Source: Eubacteriales bacterium
GTDB taxonomy: Bacteria; Bacillota; Clostridia; Tissierellales; GPF-1
Assembly (NCBI GenBank): GCA_030625815.1
Contig: DAOUQF010000010.1
Span: 1-64,000, forward strand
DNA length: 64,000 bases
Reading direction: 5' to 3'
Shown here: one piece after another, positions 27,591 through 37,043 of the stretch
Layout: the number at the start of each line of letters is the position of its first letter
Numbering within the stretch: the first letter of the stretch is position 1
Translations under genes and position numbers: made by a program
Notes under the pieces: generated by a model
What the model saw: the letters and a program-made list of their open reading frames with translations, nothing else
Database searches by the model: none
Told to the model about the DNA's origin: nothing

Positions 27591-28931
27591 ATGAAACGAG
27601 ATAGTTTTTCCAGTCGATTGGGCGTACTCGCTGCAGCAGCGGGATCTGCCATTGGACTTGGCAATATTTGGCGCTTTACATATCTGATGGGGGATAACGG
27701 TGGCGCGGCATTCTTTTTAATTTATTTAGCAAGTGTGATTCTAATTGGCCTTCCGATTATGGTGGCTGAGTTTACCATCGGTCGCAATACGAAGAAAAAT
27801 CCAATCGGCGCATTCAAAAGCCTGGTGCCGAAATCCGCATGGCCTTTAACCGGATGGTTGGGTATCATCGCGGCTTTCAGCATTCTATCGTTCTACGGGG
27901 TAGTGGGCGGTTGGACGCTATATTATCTGTTACGGTCCGTCAGCCAGAGCTTTTTGCAGTTTACGCCGGATCAATATGCAACGATTTTTACCAATTACAT
28001 TGGAAATCCACTGCTACCGATTTTGACGCAGTTGATCTTTATGGGCTTAACCTTCGCCATCGTGGTGAGGGGGATTCAATCGGGGATTGAGAAATACTCG
28101 AAGCTGCTGATGCCATTGTTGTTTTTGATTGTCATTGTAATAGATATTGTCGCGTTGACCATGCCGGGCGCAAGAGAAGGATTGGCCTTTATTTTCCGGC
28201 CTGACTGGTCGAAGGTGGATATGAAAGTGATTGTGATGGCAGTTGGACAAGCCTTTTTCTCCCTGAGCTTGGGGATGGGCACGATGCTGACCTACGCTTC
28301 CTATATCGGAAAACAGCAGGATCTGAAGAAAACGGCCTTGCAGGTAACCGTAGCGGATACCTTGGTCGCGGTTCTTGCAGGGGTTGCGATCTTTCCGGCA
28401 GTATTCAGCTTTAACATTGATCCAACCAGCGGTCCGGGATTGGTGTTTATCACCCTGCCGGCGGTCTTTGGAAAGATGCCTTTTGGACAGATCGTGGGAC
28501 CGGCGTTTTTCTTATTGCTTGCCATTGCGGCACTCACCAGTGCCATCTCGATTCTAGAGGTCTTGGTTGCTTATTTCGGTGAGGAATTGAAGTGGGGAAG
28601 AAAGAAAGCGACGATCATTTCAACGGTTCTGTTGACAACGATTGGAATGATTGCGTCTTTATCCAACGGGATTTGGAACAATGACGCATTTTTTGGAATG
28701 AATTTTATGGACTTTTTGGGAGCATTCTCATCCAATTATTGTTTGCCGATCGGCGGGTTCTTTATCGCCATCTTTGTCGGCTGGAGGATGAAACCGGAAT
28801 GGTCCAACAAAGAGCTCTTGATTGGCGCGAAAAACGCGAGGGGAAACAAATTGGTTCTTTGGCTACTACGCACCATTGTGCCGGCTGCCATTATTGTGGT
28901 ATTCCTGTCGGGAATCGGAGTTATTGGATAA
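27591..28931 (+). CDS. Sodium-dependent transporter, NSS (SNF) family
   Basis: The 446-residue protein with about 11-12 helices starts SSRLGVLAAAAGSAIGLGNIWRFTY, the sodium- and substrate-binding unwound helix of the LeuT/NSS fold. GGAAFFLIYL and GQAFFSLSLGMGT are also present. Bacterial members carry amino acids such as tryptophan, tyrosine or leucine with sodium. The substrate is not deducible. It lies directly after thrC-thrB but has its own promoter. Confidence 0.93.
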   Translation: MKRDSFSSRLGVLAAAAGSAIGLGNIWRFTYLMGDNGGAAFFLIYLASVILIGLPIMVAEFTIGRNTKKNPIGAFKSLVPKSAWPLTGWLGIIAAFSILSFYGVVGGWTLYYLLRSVSQSFLQFTPDQYATIFTNYIGNPLLPILTQLIFMGLTFAIVVRGIQSGIEKYSKLLMPLLFLIVIVIDIVALTMPGAREGLAFIFRPDWSKVDMKVIVMAVGQAFFSLSLGMGTMLTYASYIGKQQDLKKTALQVTVADTLVAVLAGVAIFPAVFSFNIDPTSGPGLVFITLPAVFGKMPFGQIVGPAFFLLLAIAALTSAISILEVLVAYFGEELKWGRKKATIISTVLLTTIGMIASLSNGIWNNDAFFGMNFMDFLGAFSSNYCLPIGGFFIAIFVGWRMKPEWSNKELLIGAKNARGNKLVLWLLRTIVPAAIIVVFLSGIGVIG

Positions 28932-28954
28932 TAGAAGAGAGAGACAAGTCAAAG

Positions 28955-28990
28955 CACAAAACTGAGAGTATCGGTTTTGTGTTTTTTTAT
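28955..28990 (+). terminator. Rho-independent terminator
   Basis: CACAAAAC pairs with GTTTTGTG across an 11-base loop and is followed by seven Ts. It marks the end of the core segment; the DNA beyond it to 29240 is AT-rich and holds no gene I can support. Confidence 0.82.
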
Positions 28991-29240
28991 GCAGAGTTTC
29001 AAGTGAGAGGACCATTGAAGAGTGGAGTTTGGGGGACGGTATTCGCCAGTGAACGGATGAAGTTCTTTTAAGTAGGAAAAATATAAGTAAAGTATAATTA
29101 ATATTACCTTACTTATTTGAAATTCAACGAATGAAATTATTCATTTTATGATAAAATATTATTAAATGGCTTGTAGAGTAATTCTTTGAATAAAAGTGAA
29201 AGAGTGTAAGTGAGAATACCCGTGACCATGGAGGGCGATG

Positions 29241-29612
29241 ATGGAACTACAGATTTTGTCGATTGTTTGGGTGATAGTTATAACCAGTATATTTGTAAGA
29301 AGAGTGTATCTTCTTGCGAAGGAGGACGATTTCAAGAGCTTCAGTTATCCGAAACGACCAGAATCAAATCGAGATATTGTATGAACAGTGGTCTGGAGCT
29401 TTTCTTTATATGTAGGCTCTGCGCAATATCTGCTGAAATCACGAATTTCGGCTTTGAGTTTGATTGTGTTTTGCGGAGTTATGTGGATGGTTGCATGGAA
29501 ACGATTCAAGTTGCATAAGCAAATCGGATCGGTGATCGTATGGACCATTTTGATCGGCATTATGATTTGTTTAGCTGCTTTAATTTGGGACTGGAATCCT
29601 TTTGGGATTTAG
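29241..29612 (+). pseudogene. Small membrane protein gene interrupted by an in-frame TGA
   Basis: A single frame of 124 codons runs from ATG 29241 to the stop at 29612 and is broken once by TGA at 29382-29384. The first part encodes an N-terminal membrane helix and a polar segment ending PESNRDIV. After the TGA the frame continues with two further hydrophobic helices and ends WDWNPFGI. The downstream part has no ribosome site of its own (only a GTG at 29388). The simplest reading is a recent nonsense mutation in a three-helix membrane protein. Recoding as selenocysteine cannot be excluded but I see no convincing SECIS element. No family is recognised. Confidence 0.5.
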
Positions 29613-29653
29613 AGTAGTTTGACGAGATAAGAATTGACATAGGGGAGAGGACA

Positions 29654-30196
29654 GTGAAAATAATCAATCGAGTTATACTTGTAACAGCTGCGTTACTATG
29701 TTTCGTTATCATAACCTATTCAGGAGAGTCGCTTGAAGAGATGTTGCCCAGAATTGAAGATAAGCCTATTGTTGTGATACACAAAGAAGAATTTGATAAT
29801 GGAATGATCCTTTTTTATCAACATCTTGGATTCGAGAATGAAGACCTTTCATATGCATATTTACGAAAGCAATTACTAGGTGATTATAAGCTGCTGACAT
29901 TCGGAACCCAAGAAGTGAGTAGCGCGTTAAGCCACTATGGAATTTCGTTTGTTGATATGCCGGAAATTGCCGAAGAATTTTCACCGATTTGTTTTGGATT
30001 GATTGGCGAGGAAGAAATTATTGATGTGAAAGTCTTTGAGAAAAGCCGAAGCATCGAACAAGAGGTTAAAATAATAAAATCAGGCGATAAACGGTTCTGG
30101 ATCTGTAAGTTAGTTGATTTTCAGGGTAATGAGTGGATTCTTGTTGGATTGGGCAATGATGGAAAAGAGATATTGAGGGTTGAGACCAATATTTAA
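29654..30196 (+). CDS. Hypothetical exported protein
   Basis: The 180-residue protein starts at GTG 29654 after GGGGAGAGGA. It has an N-terminal hydrophobic segment (residues 5-22), probably a signal anchor without a lipobox cysteine. The rest is acidic and looks like a small alpha/beta domain, outside the membrane if the anchor is right. No motif is recognised. It follows the interrupted membrane protein gene by 41 bp and the two were probably one transcription unit. Confidence 0.6.
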   Translation: MKIINRVILVTAALLCFVIITYSGESLEEMLPRIEDKPIVVIHKEEFDNGMILFYQHLGFENEDLSYAYLRKQLLGDYKLLTFGTQEVSSALSHYGISFVDMPEIAEEFSPICFGLIGEEEIIDVKVFEKSRSIEQEVKIIKSGDKRFWICKLVDFQGNEWILVGLGNDGKEILRVETNI

Positions 30197-30215
30197 GACA
30201 TGTCCGTTTCGGATG

Positions 30216-30232
30216 AAGTACGGTGAACCGTA
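30216..30232. repeat. Palindromic boundary element, copy 1
   Basis: AAGTACGGTGAACCGTA contains the palindrome TACGG-TGAA-CCGTA. The same 17 bases recur at 43439-43455, at the far edge of the catabolic island, and both are followed by AAGTAA at the same offset. The rest of the 301-bp gap 30197-30497 is AT-rich; no clear promoter was found in it. Confidence 0.7.
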
Positions 30233-30497
30233 CTACAAGTAAATAAAAAATTGAAATTAGTTAAAATATTAGTGTCGAGTCAGAATAGACTAAGATTTGA
30301 TTGTTTCCTTTATGCTTGTTATTTTCTAGACAATAATTATGAGATATGATAGCATTTATTATATTCTAAGGAATATACTTCGAATGAATACTGTGATGTT
30401 GTATAAATACGATATCGGACTGTTTATTTCAAAGGAGATTAATTCTGTCTGAAAAAGAAAACTAACGATAAAAAAAATATTAGTGAGAGGAATACTT

Positions 30498-31271
30498 ATG
30501 GCAGAAACGGTTAAATCTGTAGAACGTGCAGCGGATATATTATTGCTTTTACATAATAATGATAAAAAGCTTGGTGTATCTGAGATTGCTAATCAGCTAG
30601 ATCTTCATAAAAGCACGGTTCATCGAATCTTGGCTTCGTTTGAAGTGAAAGGACTTGTGAAGAAGACTGATGATGAGAAATATGGTATCGGTCTGCGTAT
30701 ATTTGCTATGGGACTTAAGGTTTCAAAGGAATTTTCTATTCTTGAAATCATCAAGCCGTATACGCGACGTTTGATGAAGGAAGTTGGAGAAGTTGTTAAT
30801 ATATCAATGCTTGAAGAGAATTTCAACGGAAAATACCGGACGATTATGGTTGCGAAAGAGTATTCAGCGGAAAGTGTTCTATTAGCTAATCTTCATGAGG
30901 GAGCCTTTTCGGATGCACATATTTCAGCGGTAGGGAAATGTTTGCTTGCCTTTTCAAAAAAGGTTGAATTAACAAAAATTAGTGAAGATACTTTAACTAA
31001 ATATACTGAAAATTCAATTACTACAATGAGTGGTTTACTTAAAGAGATTGACGAAGTCAGAAAAATAGGTTACGCTGTTGATAATGAAGAGAGAGAAATG
31101 GGATTGTTTTGTGTTGCTGTGCCGGTCTTTGAGGCGGATGGTGACGTTTCAGTTGCAATCAGCATATCCGGACCAACGGTTCGTATGAAAAATAAAGATC
31201 TTCAAAGTAAAATAGATGCGTTGATCCGAATACAATTTGAAATCAATCAAGTACTTAAAACATTAAAATAA
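30498..31271 (+). CDS. IclR-family regulator, paralogue A
   Basis: This 257-residue regulator has an N-terminal winged helix (LGVSEIANQLDLHKSTVHRIL, residues about 26-46) and a C-terminal IclR effector domain with SAVGKCLLAF and NEEREMGLFCVAVPVF. ATG 30498 after GAGAGG aligns exactly with the start of the paralogue downstream. The two proteins are equal in length and I estimate about 70% identical by eye, a tandem duplication. It has its own terminator, so it is transcribed separately from the island genes. Confidence 0.92.
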   Translation: MAETVKSVERAADILLLLHNNDKKLGVSEIANQLDLHKSTVHRILASFEVKGLVKKTDDEKYGIGLRIFAMGLKVSKEFSILEIIKPYTRRLMKEVGEVVNISMLEENFNGKYRTIMVAKEYSAESVLLANLHEGAFSDAHISAVGKCLLAFSKKVELTKISEDTLTKYTENSITTMSGLLKEIDEVRKIGYAVDNEEREMGLFCVAVPVFEADGDVSVAISISGPTVRMKNKDLQSKIDALIRIQFEINQVLKTLK

Positions 31272-31307
31272 TGCGTTTATAGAGGTAATCGAGTAAACGC
31301 ATTTATT
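31270..31307 (+). terminator. Terminator after IclR paralogue A
   Basis: AATGCGTTTA (31270-31279) pairs with TAAACGCATT (31294-31303) followed by TATT. Confidence 0.7.
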
Positions 31308-31319
31308 ATCGTAAGTTTA

Positions 31320-31336
31320 TCGGAACGACGTTCCGA
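31320..31336. promoter_or_regulatory. Candidate IclR operator 1
   Basis: TCGGAACGACGTTCCGA is a perfect 17-bp palindrome around a central A, 15 bp before the start codon of IclR paralogue B. The same motif precedes nhaC. Confidence 0.72.
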
Positions 31337-31351
31337 AAAAGGGAGTAAAGT

Positions 31352-32125
31352 ATGTCAGAAACTGTTAAATCCATAGAACGCATAGGAGATATATTATTGC
31401 TTTTACATAATAGTGAAGAGAAACTTGGCGTATCGGAGATCACTAGTCGCTTAGATCTCAATAAAAGTACAGTTCATCGATTATTGGCTACTTTAGAAAT
31501 GAAAGGACTTGTGGAAAAGACGGATAGTGATAAATATGGCATTGGTTTGAGGATATTTGCAATGGGATTGAAGGTCTCAAAGGAATATTCAATTTTAGAA
31601 ATTATTAAACCGCATGCTCGTCGGTTGATGGAGGAAGTTGGAGAAGTCATTAACATATCAATATTGGACGATAACCTCAACGGGAAATATCGGACGATCA
31701 TGGTTGCTGAAGAGTATTCATCAGATAGCGTTTTGCTTGCCAATCTTCATGTAGGGTCTTTTTCGGATGCACATATTTCTGCAGTTGGAAAATGCTTGCT
31801 TGCTTTTTCTAAGAAAATTGATTGGACAAAAGTTCGAGAAGACGCTTTATTAAAATACACTGAAAATTCTATCGTTTCAAAAAAAGAACTGTTGGAAGAA
31901 ATTGACAATGTAAAAAGAATCGGTTATTCTTTTGATAATGAAGAAAGAGAAGTGGGATTGTTTTGCGTAGCTGTTCCAATATTTGATGCTAAGGGTGATG
32001 CTTGCGCAGCAGTTAGTATATCTGGACCAACAGTTCGGATGAAAAATAATAATTTGCAAGGAAAAATAGATGCATTGTTGCAAACTCAGTTTGAAATCAA
32101 TCGAGTGTTAAAAACTTTAGACTAA
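31352..32125 (+). CDS. IclR-family regulator, paralogue B
   Basis: The 257-residue tandem paralogue of the preceding gene has the same winged helix (LGVSEITSRLDLNKSTVHRLL) and effector domain (SAVGKCLLAFSKK, NEEREVGLFCVAVPIF). An operator-like palindrome lies immediately upstream of its start and another before nhaC, which suggests that one or both IclR proteins control this gene and the downstream operon. Divergence is spread along the protein, including the wing and the effector domain, so the two may respond to different ligands. Confidence 0.92.
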   Translation: MSETVKSIERIGDILLLLHNSEEKLGVSEITSRLDLNKSTVHRLLATLEMKGLVEKTDSDKYGIGLRIFAMGLKVSKEYSILEIIKPHARRLMEEVGEVINISILDDNLNGKYRTIMVAEEYSSDSVLLANLHVGSFSDAHISAVGKCLLAFSKKIDWTKVREDALLKYTENSIVSKKELLEEIDNVKRIGYSFDNEEREVGLFCVAVPIFDAKGDACAAVSISGPTVRMKNNNLQGKIDALLQTQFEINRVLKTLD

Positions 32126-32174
32126 CAACCTAAGGAGGCGATGAGGAAAACGTTTATATTTTTTTGCAATAAAA

Positions 32175-32191
32175 CCGGAACGATGTTCCGA
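32175..32191. promoter_or_regulatory. Candidate IclR operator 2
   Basis: CCGGAACGATGTTCCGA shares 15 of 17 bases with operator 1 and keeps the GGAAC/GTTCC arms. It ends 22 bp before the nhaC start. Confidence 0.72.
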
Positions 32192-32213
32192 AACTGGAAA
32201 GGAGACGGAAAAG

Positions 32214-33632
32214 GTGGATAAAAATCCAAGCTTCAAAGTATCAATGGTTACAGTGACGGTCATTATGTTGATCTTAATACTTGGGATTTTTGTAATTCAA
32301 ACAGATATTCATATTCTCTTACTAATCGCACTGGGAAGTACTTTTGTTGTTGCAAAGTATCTAAAATATAGCTTTGACGAGGTATTGAACGGGATGGCGA
32401 AGAGCATTGCTCAAGCGATGCCTGCAATGATGATATTTGTGATGATCGGTGTCATAATCAGTTCATGGATCATATCCGGTACAGTTCCTGGAATTATTTA
32501 TTATGGACTACAAATTATAAAGCCAGGTTTTTTTTTGCCAGTGGGATTGTTGTTGTGTAGCGTGACTTCTTTGGCGATCGGGACATCATGGGGAACCGCT
32601 GGTACGGTTGGTGTTGCTCTTATGGGTATGGGGCAGAGCTTGGGAATCCCCGCACCGATTACAGCAGGAATGGTATTGTCGGGTGCATATTTTGGGGATA
32701 AAATGTCTCCAGTCTCTGATACGACCAATTTGTCAGCAACAGCAGCAAAAGCCAATTTATATGATCACATCAAGTCTATGAGCTATGCTACAGTGCCATC
32801 ATATATTTTATCATTCATTATCTTTGCTTTTATTGGATTGCGGTATGCGAACAATATTGACAATTCAGGAAATATTGAATTGATAATTGAAACATTGGGT
32901 GGACATATGAATATGAATATAATCGTTTTTCTTCCTATGATTGTTTTATTTGCCTTGAATATAAAAAAGGTACCAGCAATTCCAGCAATGATGTTCGGAA
33001 GTATAATCGCGATAGTTATTGCCATTTCTGTACAAAAGATACCATTTAGAGATGCTCTAATTGTTCTGAATTACGGTTATGTAGCGAATACCGGGGTTGA
33101 AATTGTTGATAATTTATTGTCTCGAGGCGGTATTCAAAGCATGATGTGGACGTTTTCTTTGGCTTTCATTGCGATCTCTCTTGGTGGGGTTTTACAAAAA
33201 ATAAAAGTTTTGTCGACTTTGGTTGAAGGATTTATCTCAAAAATCAATAACCCGGGGTTGATTGCAACTGTTGTAATAATGACGACAACAATGTTTTGTG
33301 CACTGTTGGGAGAGGTGTATTTGGCAATTATTTTATCGGGAAACTTGTATTCAGAAGAGTTTGAAAAAAAGGGGATCAAAGCATCAATGCTAAGCCGTTT
33401 TTTGGAAGAAGGAGGGACGTTGACTCAGATCTTTGTACCGTGGACAACTGGAGCGGCTTTTATGGCTTCAACGCTAGGTGTAAGCACGTTGGAATATGCG
33501 CCGTATGCCTTTCTGAATTATATTAACCCAATTATTTCTATCGCATTATCTTTTGCGGGGCTGTTCTTTTTTACTGAAGGAACGAAAGTATTAAACGTAC
33601 AGGAGGAAAATCATGAGGATATTGGCAGTTAA
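32214..33632 (+). CDS. nhaC: Na+/H+ antiporter, NhaC family
   Basis: The 472-residue protein has about 12 membrane helices. The NhaC pattern is visible in SLAIGTSWGTAGTVGVALMGMG, then GAYFGDKMSPVSDTTNLSA and the C-terminal LEEGGTLTQIFVPWTTGAAFM. NhaC proteins exchange sodium for protons, and some clustered with organic-acid genes exchange acids such as malate and lactate; here either is possible. The start is GTG 32214 after AAAGGAG. The last 20 bp overlap butyrate kinase, so it is the first gene of the catabolic operon. Confidence 0.9.
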   Translation: MDKNPSFKVSMVTVTVIMLILILGIFVIQTDIHILLLIALGSTFVVAKYLKYSFDEVLNGMAKSIAQAMPAMMIFVMIGVIISSWIISGTVPGIIYYGLQIIKPGFFLPVGLLLCSVTSLAIGTSWGTAGTVGVALMGMGQSLGIPAPITAGMVLSGAYFGDKMSPVSDTTNLSATAAKANLYDHIKSMSYATVPSYILSFIIFAFIGLRYANNIDNSGNIELIIETLGGHMNMNIIVFLPMIVLFALNIKKVPAIPAMMFGSIIAIVIAISVQKIPFRDALIVLNYGYVANTGVEIVDNLLSRGGIQSMMWTFSLAFIAISLGGVLQKIKVLSTLVEGFISKINNPGLIATVVIMTTTMFCALLGEVYLAIILSGNLYSEEFEKKGIKASMLSRFLEEGGTLTQIFVPWTTGAAFMASTLGVSTLEYAPYAFLNYINPIISIALSFAGLFFFTEGTKVLNVQEENHEDIGS

Positions 33633-34674
33633 TCCAGGTGGAACATCAACGAAGATTTCTGTATTTGATGATAACCGGGAAGTCGTTAAGAAAAACATTA
33701 CGCACAGCCAGAAAGATTTGGAAGCGTTCAAACATGTTGTGGATCAAATAGTTTTTCGAAAAGATAAAATCTTGAAGACGCTGGCGGAGCATGACATTGA
33801 AGTAAACAGCATCGATGCAGTGTCCGGCCGAGGTGGTTTGATGAAGCCGATTTCTGGCGGAACCTACCCTGTGAATGATGCAATGGTTCAAGATCTTAAG
33901 AATGCAATTAACGGTGAGCACGCTTCGAACTTGGGAGCGATACTGGCAAAAGATATTGGCGATGAAAACGATATCCCTTCCTTTGTGGTTGATCCGGTAT
34001 CGGTGGATGAGTTTCAAGAAATATCGCGGCTGTCTGGTATCACAGATTTACCAAGGGCTAGCTGGTTGCATTCGCTCAATCATAAAGCAGTATGTAGAAA
34101 GGTTGCCGAGCAAATTCATGCAAAATATGAAGACTGTAATTTTATTGTGGCACATCTAGGATCAGGAAACTCGGTGGTTTCACATCGAAAGGGAAAAATG
34201 ATAGACGGCTCCGGCGGAAGAACAGACGGTCCGTTTTCTCCAGAGCGTGGAGGCGGTTTGCCGACATACCCTTTGGTAAAATTGTGTTATTCAGGGAAAT
34301 ATAGCGAACAGGAAATGGTGAACAAGATCAGTAATATAGGCGGTATGTATGACTATCTTGGCACCAAAGATATGCTGGATATTGAAGCTCGTGTTAAAGC
34401 AGGTGACGAGAAGGCAAAACTAGTTTTTGATTCTTTTGTTTATCAGGTGGCAAAAGAGATTGCCATGTATGGAGCATCACTATGTGGGGAAGTGGATAGG
34501 ATCATTGTCACAGGAGGCATTGGGAGATCGCAAATGGTGATCGAAGCACTTAAGAAACGGGTGTCCTATTTAGCGCCGGTGGAAGTCGTGCCTGGAGAGA
34601 TGGAGATGGAGGCATTGGCCTTGGGGGTCTTACGAGTTATGAATAACCAAGAAGAAACTAAGAAATATGAATAG
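33613..34674 (+). CDS. buk: Butyrate kinase family (branched-chain fatty acid kinase)
   Basis: The 353-residue ASKHA kinase has the N-terminal VNPGGTSTKISVF, the active site HLGSGNSVVSH, GRTDGPFSPERGGGLPTYPL and the C-terminal IIVTGGIGRS. It makes ATP from an acyl phosphate, producing butyrate or a branched-chain acid. Its partner Ptb is the next gene. The ATG follows AGGAGG and overlaps the nhaC end. Confidence 0.94.
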   Translation: MRILAVNPGGTSTKISVFDDNREVVKKNITHSQKDLEAFKHVVDQIVFRKDKILKTLAEHDIEVNSIDAVSGRGGLMKPISGGTYPVNDAMVQDLKNAINGEHASNLGAILAKDIGDENDIPSFVVDPVSVDEFQEISRLSGITDLPRASWLHSLNHKAVCRKVAEQIHAKYEDCNFIVAHLGSGNSVVSHRKGKMIDGSGGRTDGPFSPERGGGLPTYPLVKLCYSGKYSEQEMVNKISNIGGMYDYLGTKDMLDIEARVKAGDEKAKLVFDSFVYQVAKEIAMYGASLCGEVDRIIVTGGIGRSQMVIEALKKRVSYLAPVEVVPGEMEMEALALGVLRVMNNQEETKKYE

Positions 34675-34758
34675 GGAGGAGTTCGAAGGAATGGAAGAAA
34701 ATCGGGAAGAAGGAGGCATCGGACATACGGATGAAAGACATCATTAAAGGAGATTGTC

Positions 34759-35655
34759 ATGTTTAAAAATTTTAATGATCTGGTAAAAGAAGCCAGTCGC
34801 AAAAAAACTACAATTTGTGTTGCTGCGGCAGAGGATCAGGCGGTTTTAGAAGCCGTTAAAATGGCTACAGATTTTGGAATGGTTGAATCACTTCTTGTGG
34901 GAGATTCTACGAAAATCAAAAAAATCGCTGAAGATATAGGACTTGTTGATTACGATATTATTCATTGTGACTCACCAGAGGATTCAGTAGCCGCAGCAGT
35001 AAAGGCAGTTAGAGACAATAAGGCTCATGTTCTTATGAAGGGCTTGGTGAATACAAGTATATATCTACGAGGCATACTTAATCGTGAGCAAGGTTTGAGA
35101 ACAGGAAGATTGTTATCTTTGGTGGCAGTGTACGAGCTTCCGGGGTATCACAAATTAATTTATGCAACGGATTCAGGGGTTAATGTGGCACCAAATTTGG
35201 AACAGAAAAAAGAGATTTTGATTAATACGTTGACTGCAATGAATGCGATGGGATTCGAAAATCCAAAGGTTGCAGCCTTAACGGCGAATGAAAATGTTGA
35301 CCCGAAAGTGTCTGCAACTGTTGATGCTGCTGGGCTTGTCACAATGGTTGAAAAGGGTGAGATCCCTCCATGTGTCATAGAAGGTCCAATCGCTTTTGAT
35401 GTTGCTTTTAGCAAAGAAGCGGCAGGGCATAAAGGGATTGACAGTAAGATCGCCGGTGACTTGGATGTTTTGCTTTTCCCCAATATTGAAACTGGCAATG
35501 CATTAGGGAAATCATGGTTGCATTTTAACAATGCGAAATGGGCTGGTATCGTACTTGGCGCTACACATCCTATTATTCTGGGATCACGATCCGATACCCC
35601 TGAAATCAAACTCAATTCAATTGCTCTTGGCTGTTTATCTGCCAATAAAGCATAA
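34759..35655 (+). CDS. ptb: Phosphate butyryltransferase family enzyme
   Basis: The 298-residue protein belongs to the phosphate acetyl/butaryl transferase family (VLMKGLVNTSIYLRGILNREQGLR, VIEGPIAFDVAFSKEAA, ETGNALGKSW). It converts acyl-CoA to acyl phosphate for butyrate kinase. It follows buk by 84 bp, a gap that holds only an unsupported 26-codon frame. Together with the 2-oxoacid oxidoreductase downstream, the natural acyl group may be isobutyryl, isovaleryl, propionyl or acetyl. Confidence 0.93.
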   Translation: MFKNFNDLVKEASRKKTTICVAAAEDQAVLEAVKMATDFGMVESLLVGDSTKIKKIAEDIGLVDYDIIHCDSPEDSVAAAVKAVRDNKAHVLMKGLVNTSIYLRGILNREQGLRTGRLLSLVAVYELPGYHKLIYATDSGVNVAPNLEQKKEILINTLTAMNAMGFENPKVAALTANENVDPKVSATVDAAGLVTMVEKGEIPPCVIEGPIAFDVAFSKEAAGHKGIDSKIAGDLDVLLFPNIETGNALGKSWLHFNNAKWAGIVLGATHPIILGSRSDTPEIKLNSIALGCLSANKA

Positions 35656-35704
35656 GTAATACTTTTTCATTATTAAGGACGAAATATAATTTAAGGAGAT
35701 GACT

Positions 35705-36979
35705 ATGAATAATCGATTGAAAGTCTTCACTACAGTTTTTGTTATGGGCTCGGCTTACGGCCTTGTCTATGCGTTGCCCTTTGTCCAGTATATTTTTTAC
35801 GATCCGTTTGTAGAAGCGATCGGAGCAACGAATGCCCAGCTGGGTACATTGATTGCATTATTTGGTATTGGCAATCTATTGGCGCCATTCGGAGGGATGC
35901 TCGCAGATAAATTTAATTATAAAAAAGTTTACATGATCTCTCTTGTCGCGAATGCAGTATTGTGTTTGTTGTTTGCGTTTAATCTGACATATTCCTTTGC
36001 TCTCTTCACCTGGGGTGGACTGGCCATTACGGCATTATTCGGTTTATTCCCGGCCCATACGAAGATTGTCAGATTTTTAGGCAATGAGAACGAACAGGGA
36101 AAGATTTTCGGATTAATGGAGTCTTCACTGAGTATTGGTGGCGTGATCACAAATATTATTGTTATGGCACTTTTCGCGAAAGCGGCGAATCCGATCATCG
36201 GCTTTAAATATGTTGTGATCGGGTACGGTGTGATTGGACTTCTTCATGCTGGAATCCTCTTCTTCTTGCTTGACGATCCAAAAGAAGAAATGGACCGTAT
36301 CAAGGCCGCGAATGAAGCGAATGGTGAAACGAAAAAGCTGAGTGTATTGACCGTATTAAAGACTCCTGGAATTTGGTTTGCGGGATTTGCGGTATTCAGC
36401 GGATATAGTACATACGTATCACTTTCTTATTTCACACCATATTTCACTGATGTTTTAGGCGTTAGTGTTGTATTTGCAGGCTCTTTGGCGATCGCAAGAA
36501 CCTATTTGGTTCGAATTATCGGGGCACCTATGGGCGGTGCAGTTGGTGACAGAATTGGCTCGGTTTCAAAGTCGTTGATTATTGGGCTGGCAGTGTATCT
36601 GGTATTCTTGCTAGCTATAATGAATGTTCCGGCTGGAACGTCAACGGGTATTCTTATCGCATTCGTTTTGATTGTTGCTTTCGCAAACTTTTTTGCGAGA
36701 GGAAGTATGTGGGGGGTTCAAGAAGAAGTCAAGATCCCAAGAGCGTATGCCGGTTTGGGCGCGGGTGTCATTTGTGCCATTGGATTTTCACCGGATCTAT
36801 TCCAGTTCACACTCTTCGGCAATTGGTTGGATCAATATGGCAATGGGGGATATCAGTATATTTTCACCTATACACTTGTTGTTCTTGCCTTAGGAATTGT
36901 AAACGCATTATTAGCATTGCGTTATAAGAAAAAGATCCATGCAGAAGAGAAAACAGAACAACTTAAAAGTGCTAGTTAA
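35705..36979 (+). CDS. MFS transporter, probable organic acid carrier
   Basis: The 424-residue, 12-helix major facilitator protein has the inter-helix motif GGMLADKFNYKKVY after helix 2 and RIIGAPMGGAVGDRIGSVSK in the second half. It belongs to the general anion/organic-acid-like MFS group, but no substrate can be assigned from sequence. I chose ATG 35705 because GGAG is 6 nt upstream; an ATG at 35699 overlaps the ribosome site. Lying between ptb and the oxidoreductase, it is the best candidate to import the substrate or export the acid product. Confidence 0.85.
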   Translation: MNNRLKVFTTVFVMGSAYGLVYALPFVQYIFYDPFVEAIGATNAQLGTLIALFGIGNLLAPFGGMLADKFNYKKVYMISLVANAVLCLLFAFNLTYSFALFTWGGLAITALFGLFPAHTKIVRFLGNENEQGKIFGLMESSLSIGGVITNIIVMALFAKAANPIIGFKYVVIGYGVIGLLHAGILFFLLDDPKEEMDRIKAANEANGETKKLSVLTVLKTPGIWFAGFAVFSGYSTYVSLSYFTPYFTDVLGVSVVFAGSLAIARTYLVRIIGAPMGGAVGDRIGSVSKSLIIGLAVYLVFLLAIMNVPAGTSTGILIAFVLIVAFANFFARGSMWGVQEEVKIPRAYAGLGAGVICAIGFSPDLFQFTLFGNWLDQYGNGGYQYIFTYTLVVLALGIVNALLALRYKKKIHAEEKTEQLKSAS

Positions 36980-37043
36980 TATCAGTTCGATTGGGTTTTA
37001 ATAGGGATTGTTAAACATGATCGGAGATAACGGAAAAGCAAAA

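Noticed and set aside
30428-30466. AAAGGAG followed by a CTG-initiated six-codon frame upstream of IclR paralogue A
   Set aside because: CTG initiation is rare and the frame is too short to support; may be a dead start.
34668-34746. Short frame between buk and ptb encoding an acidic 26-residue peptide
   Set aside because: It overlaps the buk end, has no clear ribosome site spacing and no recognisable pattern; likely spacer with GGAGG-rich codons.
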